Origin: Phycomyces nitens
Lineage: Eukaryota > Mucoromycota > Mucoromycetes > Mucorales > Phycomycetaceae
Assembly: GCA_022702545.1 (NCBI GenBank)
Contig: JAHRBC010000001.1
Location: 6,076,001 to 6,140,000, forward strand
Length of the DNA stretch: 64,000 nt
Reading direction: 5' to 3'
Part shown: positions 63,084 to 64,000 of the stretch, in pieces
Layout: the number at the start of each line of letters is the position of its first letter
Position numbering within the stretch: position 1 is the stretch's first letter
Made by a program: the position numbers and the translations under genes
The notes under the pieces: model-generated
Databases searched by the model: none
Told to the model about the DNA's origin: nothing
Seen by the model: the letters and a program-made list of their open reading frames with translations, nothing else

Positions 63084-64000
63084 TATTGATCACTGCTGAA
63101 TCTGAGAGTAAGACTGAAGGATAAAATAATATCTGCAGCTATTCCAGTCAAACGGATCTGCCTTTATGAGATTATCTAATACACAGATCATCATACACAT
63201 AATTGATTATTATTTATTATTATTATCGTTATCACCATAATATGGGATATACAGATATACACATATTTATCTAATGGCATCATCATATTCCATCTACATA
63301 TTTCTTTTATTATATGAATACTTGATTGAGAGACTACAACTACAACGAATTAATAATTCTAAAACATTACCCAAGTATCTGGGTCGGAATATTAAATATT
63401 ACCAATAGCATAAATGCTTTTCTTTACCAAAGCTCTCTGGCTGGAGAAGTATCATATCAATAGGTCTCTCTGGATCTTTTCAGAAAGACAATACTCCTGG
63501 AAGATAACTCATTGTGATAAATATTACCAGAGCATATACTGAATTATAAATCAGAAAACATATAAATATCAGTAGTTAGTTCTGTGTGTTGTATCCAACA
63601 TAATCGTAGATTGAAACATTAACACAAATTACCAATATTGAAACATATTGAATAACCGACCTACTGGAAGTGCACTAAAGAGTGTACCTTCCCAAATACA
63701 TTATTCATACGTAAAGACACACTAACAACTAGTACCAACACACAGGTTAATAGTACTAAGTAAAATAACAAGTCATATATAATAGTTGGTAGAGAGAACA
63801 GACATTACATGATATCATCATATCATCACTAGCACTCATCTCAATGTCTATATAAATGCACAATACGAATAGCAATAGTCTTCATCTTATTTCACAAATT
63901 CTCTCTCTCTTAATAAACAAAGTCTCACTGTACTCTTGTCCGTGCTTTGTTTTCCTCTGATTTAACACTGTGTAGAAAGAGAACCTTTTTCTTGAGAATA
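63071..64000 (-). repeat. long inverted repeat, right arm (interrupted by solo LTR)
   Basis: Inverse of the left arm. Its inner end, tgttgtaaatgagtattgatcactgctgaatctga, overlaps the last codons of the transposase relic. The arm is interrupted at 63587-63967 and resumes at 63973 with tagaaagagaacctttttcttgagaata, matching the left-arm outer part. Confidence 0.85.
63587..63967 (+). mobile_element. solo LTR of an LTR retrotransposon, 381 bp
   Basis: Begins TGTTGTATCCAACA and ends GATTTAACA, i.e. TG...CA with TGTT/AACA inverted ends. Flanked by the exact 5-bp duplication CTGTG (63582-63586 and 63968-63972). A TATA-like tctatataaatgc lies at 63850-63863. The left arm of the inverted repeat shows the empty site (ctacacagaac), so the insertion postdates the inverted repeat. 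No internal retrotransposon sequence is next to it within the window. The orientation is given by the TATA-like box and is tentative. Confidence 0.92.

Overview
The window is nuclear DNA of a filamentous fungus. Dense single-copy eukaryotic housekeeping genes are cut by short GT-AG introns (about 45-130 bp), mostly with A/T-rich intergenic DNA and abundant microsatellites. A retained E2F factor, a Ras-like GTPase joined to a RasGEF N-terminal region, a cytosolic dipeptidase-III-like M49 peptidase and many decayed Tc1/mariner and MULE transposons point to an early-diverging lineage, most likely Mucoromycota (Mucorales-like). The lineage is an inference; no marker was searched.

Layout. 1-2714 (-): GTPase/RasGEF_N gene running off the left edge. 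3363-4515 (-): proteasome alpha2. 5374-6056: first copy of a dispersed repeat. 8524-8605: tRNA-Ser(CGA). 9510-12874 (+): BAR-PH-ArfGAP-ankyrin protein. 13098-13982 (-): ribosomal protein eL20. 15149-15733 (-): SPT4. 16825-18561 (+): F-box/LRR protein. 18862-19432 (-): Sm-D2. 19784-20640 (-): NatD (NAA40). 21209-21642 (-): very small copper-fist protein. 22577-25843 (+): 950-residue disordered protein. 27896-28904 (-): E2F. 33623-35223 (-): mitochondrial RCC1-like protein. 36282-38561 (-): NIM1/SNF1-type kinase. 39087-40082 (+): acidic unknown protein. 40178-42104 (-): M49-like peptidase. 43848-45236 (-): REI1. 47047-48264 (+): ricin-B-like beta-trefoil protein. 48414-49461 (-): BSD-domain protein. 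49858-50377 (+): DUF2015 protein. 50435-50826 (-): glutaredoxin. 54541-55938 (+): second F-box protein.

From about 56.9 kb to the right edge the window is a transposon graveyard: a Tc1 relic, a MULE/FAR1-type transposase broken by a 250-bp insertion, and a Tc1 relic inside long inverted repeats, one arm of which carries a 381-bp solo LTR with a perfect 5-bp target duplication. Another transposase relic at 42.5-43.2 kb contains an internal inverted duplication, and a ~680-bp repeat occurs in opposite orientation at 5.4 and 53.1 kb.

The genes are not a pathway cluster. They serve general functions (proteolysis, translation, splicing, transcription elongation, vesicle traffic, cell-cycle control, redox). 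A recurring feature is tiny exons: 5 to 18 coding bases in eL20, Sm-D2, the copper-fist gene, the ArfGAP gene and the beta-trefoil gene. One intron in eL20 appears to be GC-AG. Exon boundaries were read by eye from splice consensus, phase continuity and family similarity; no alignment or RNA evidence was available.
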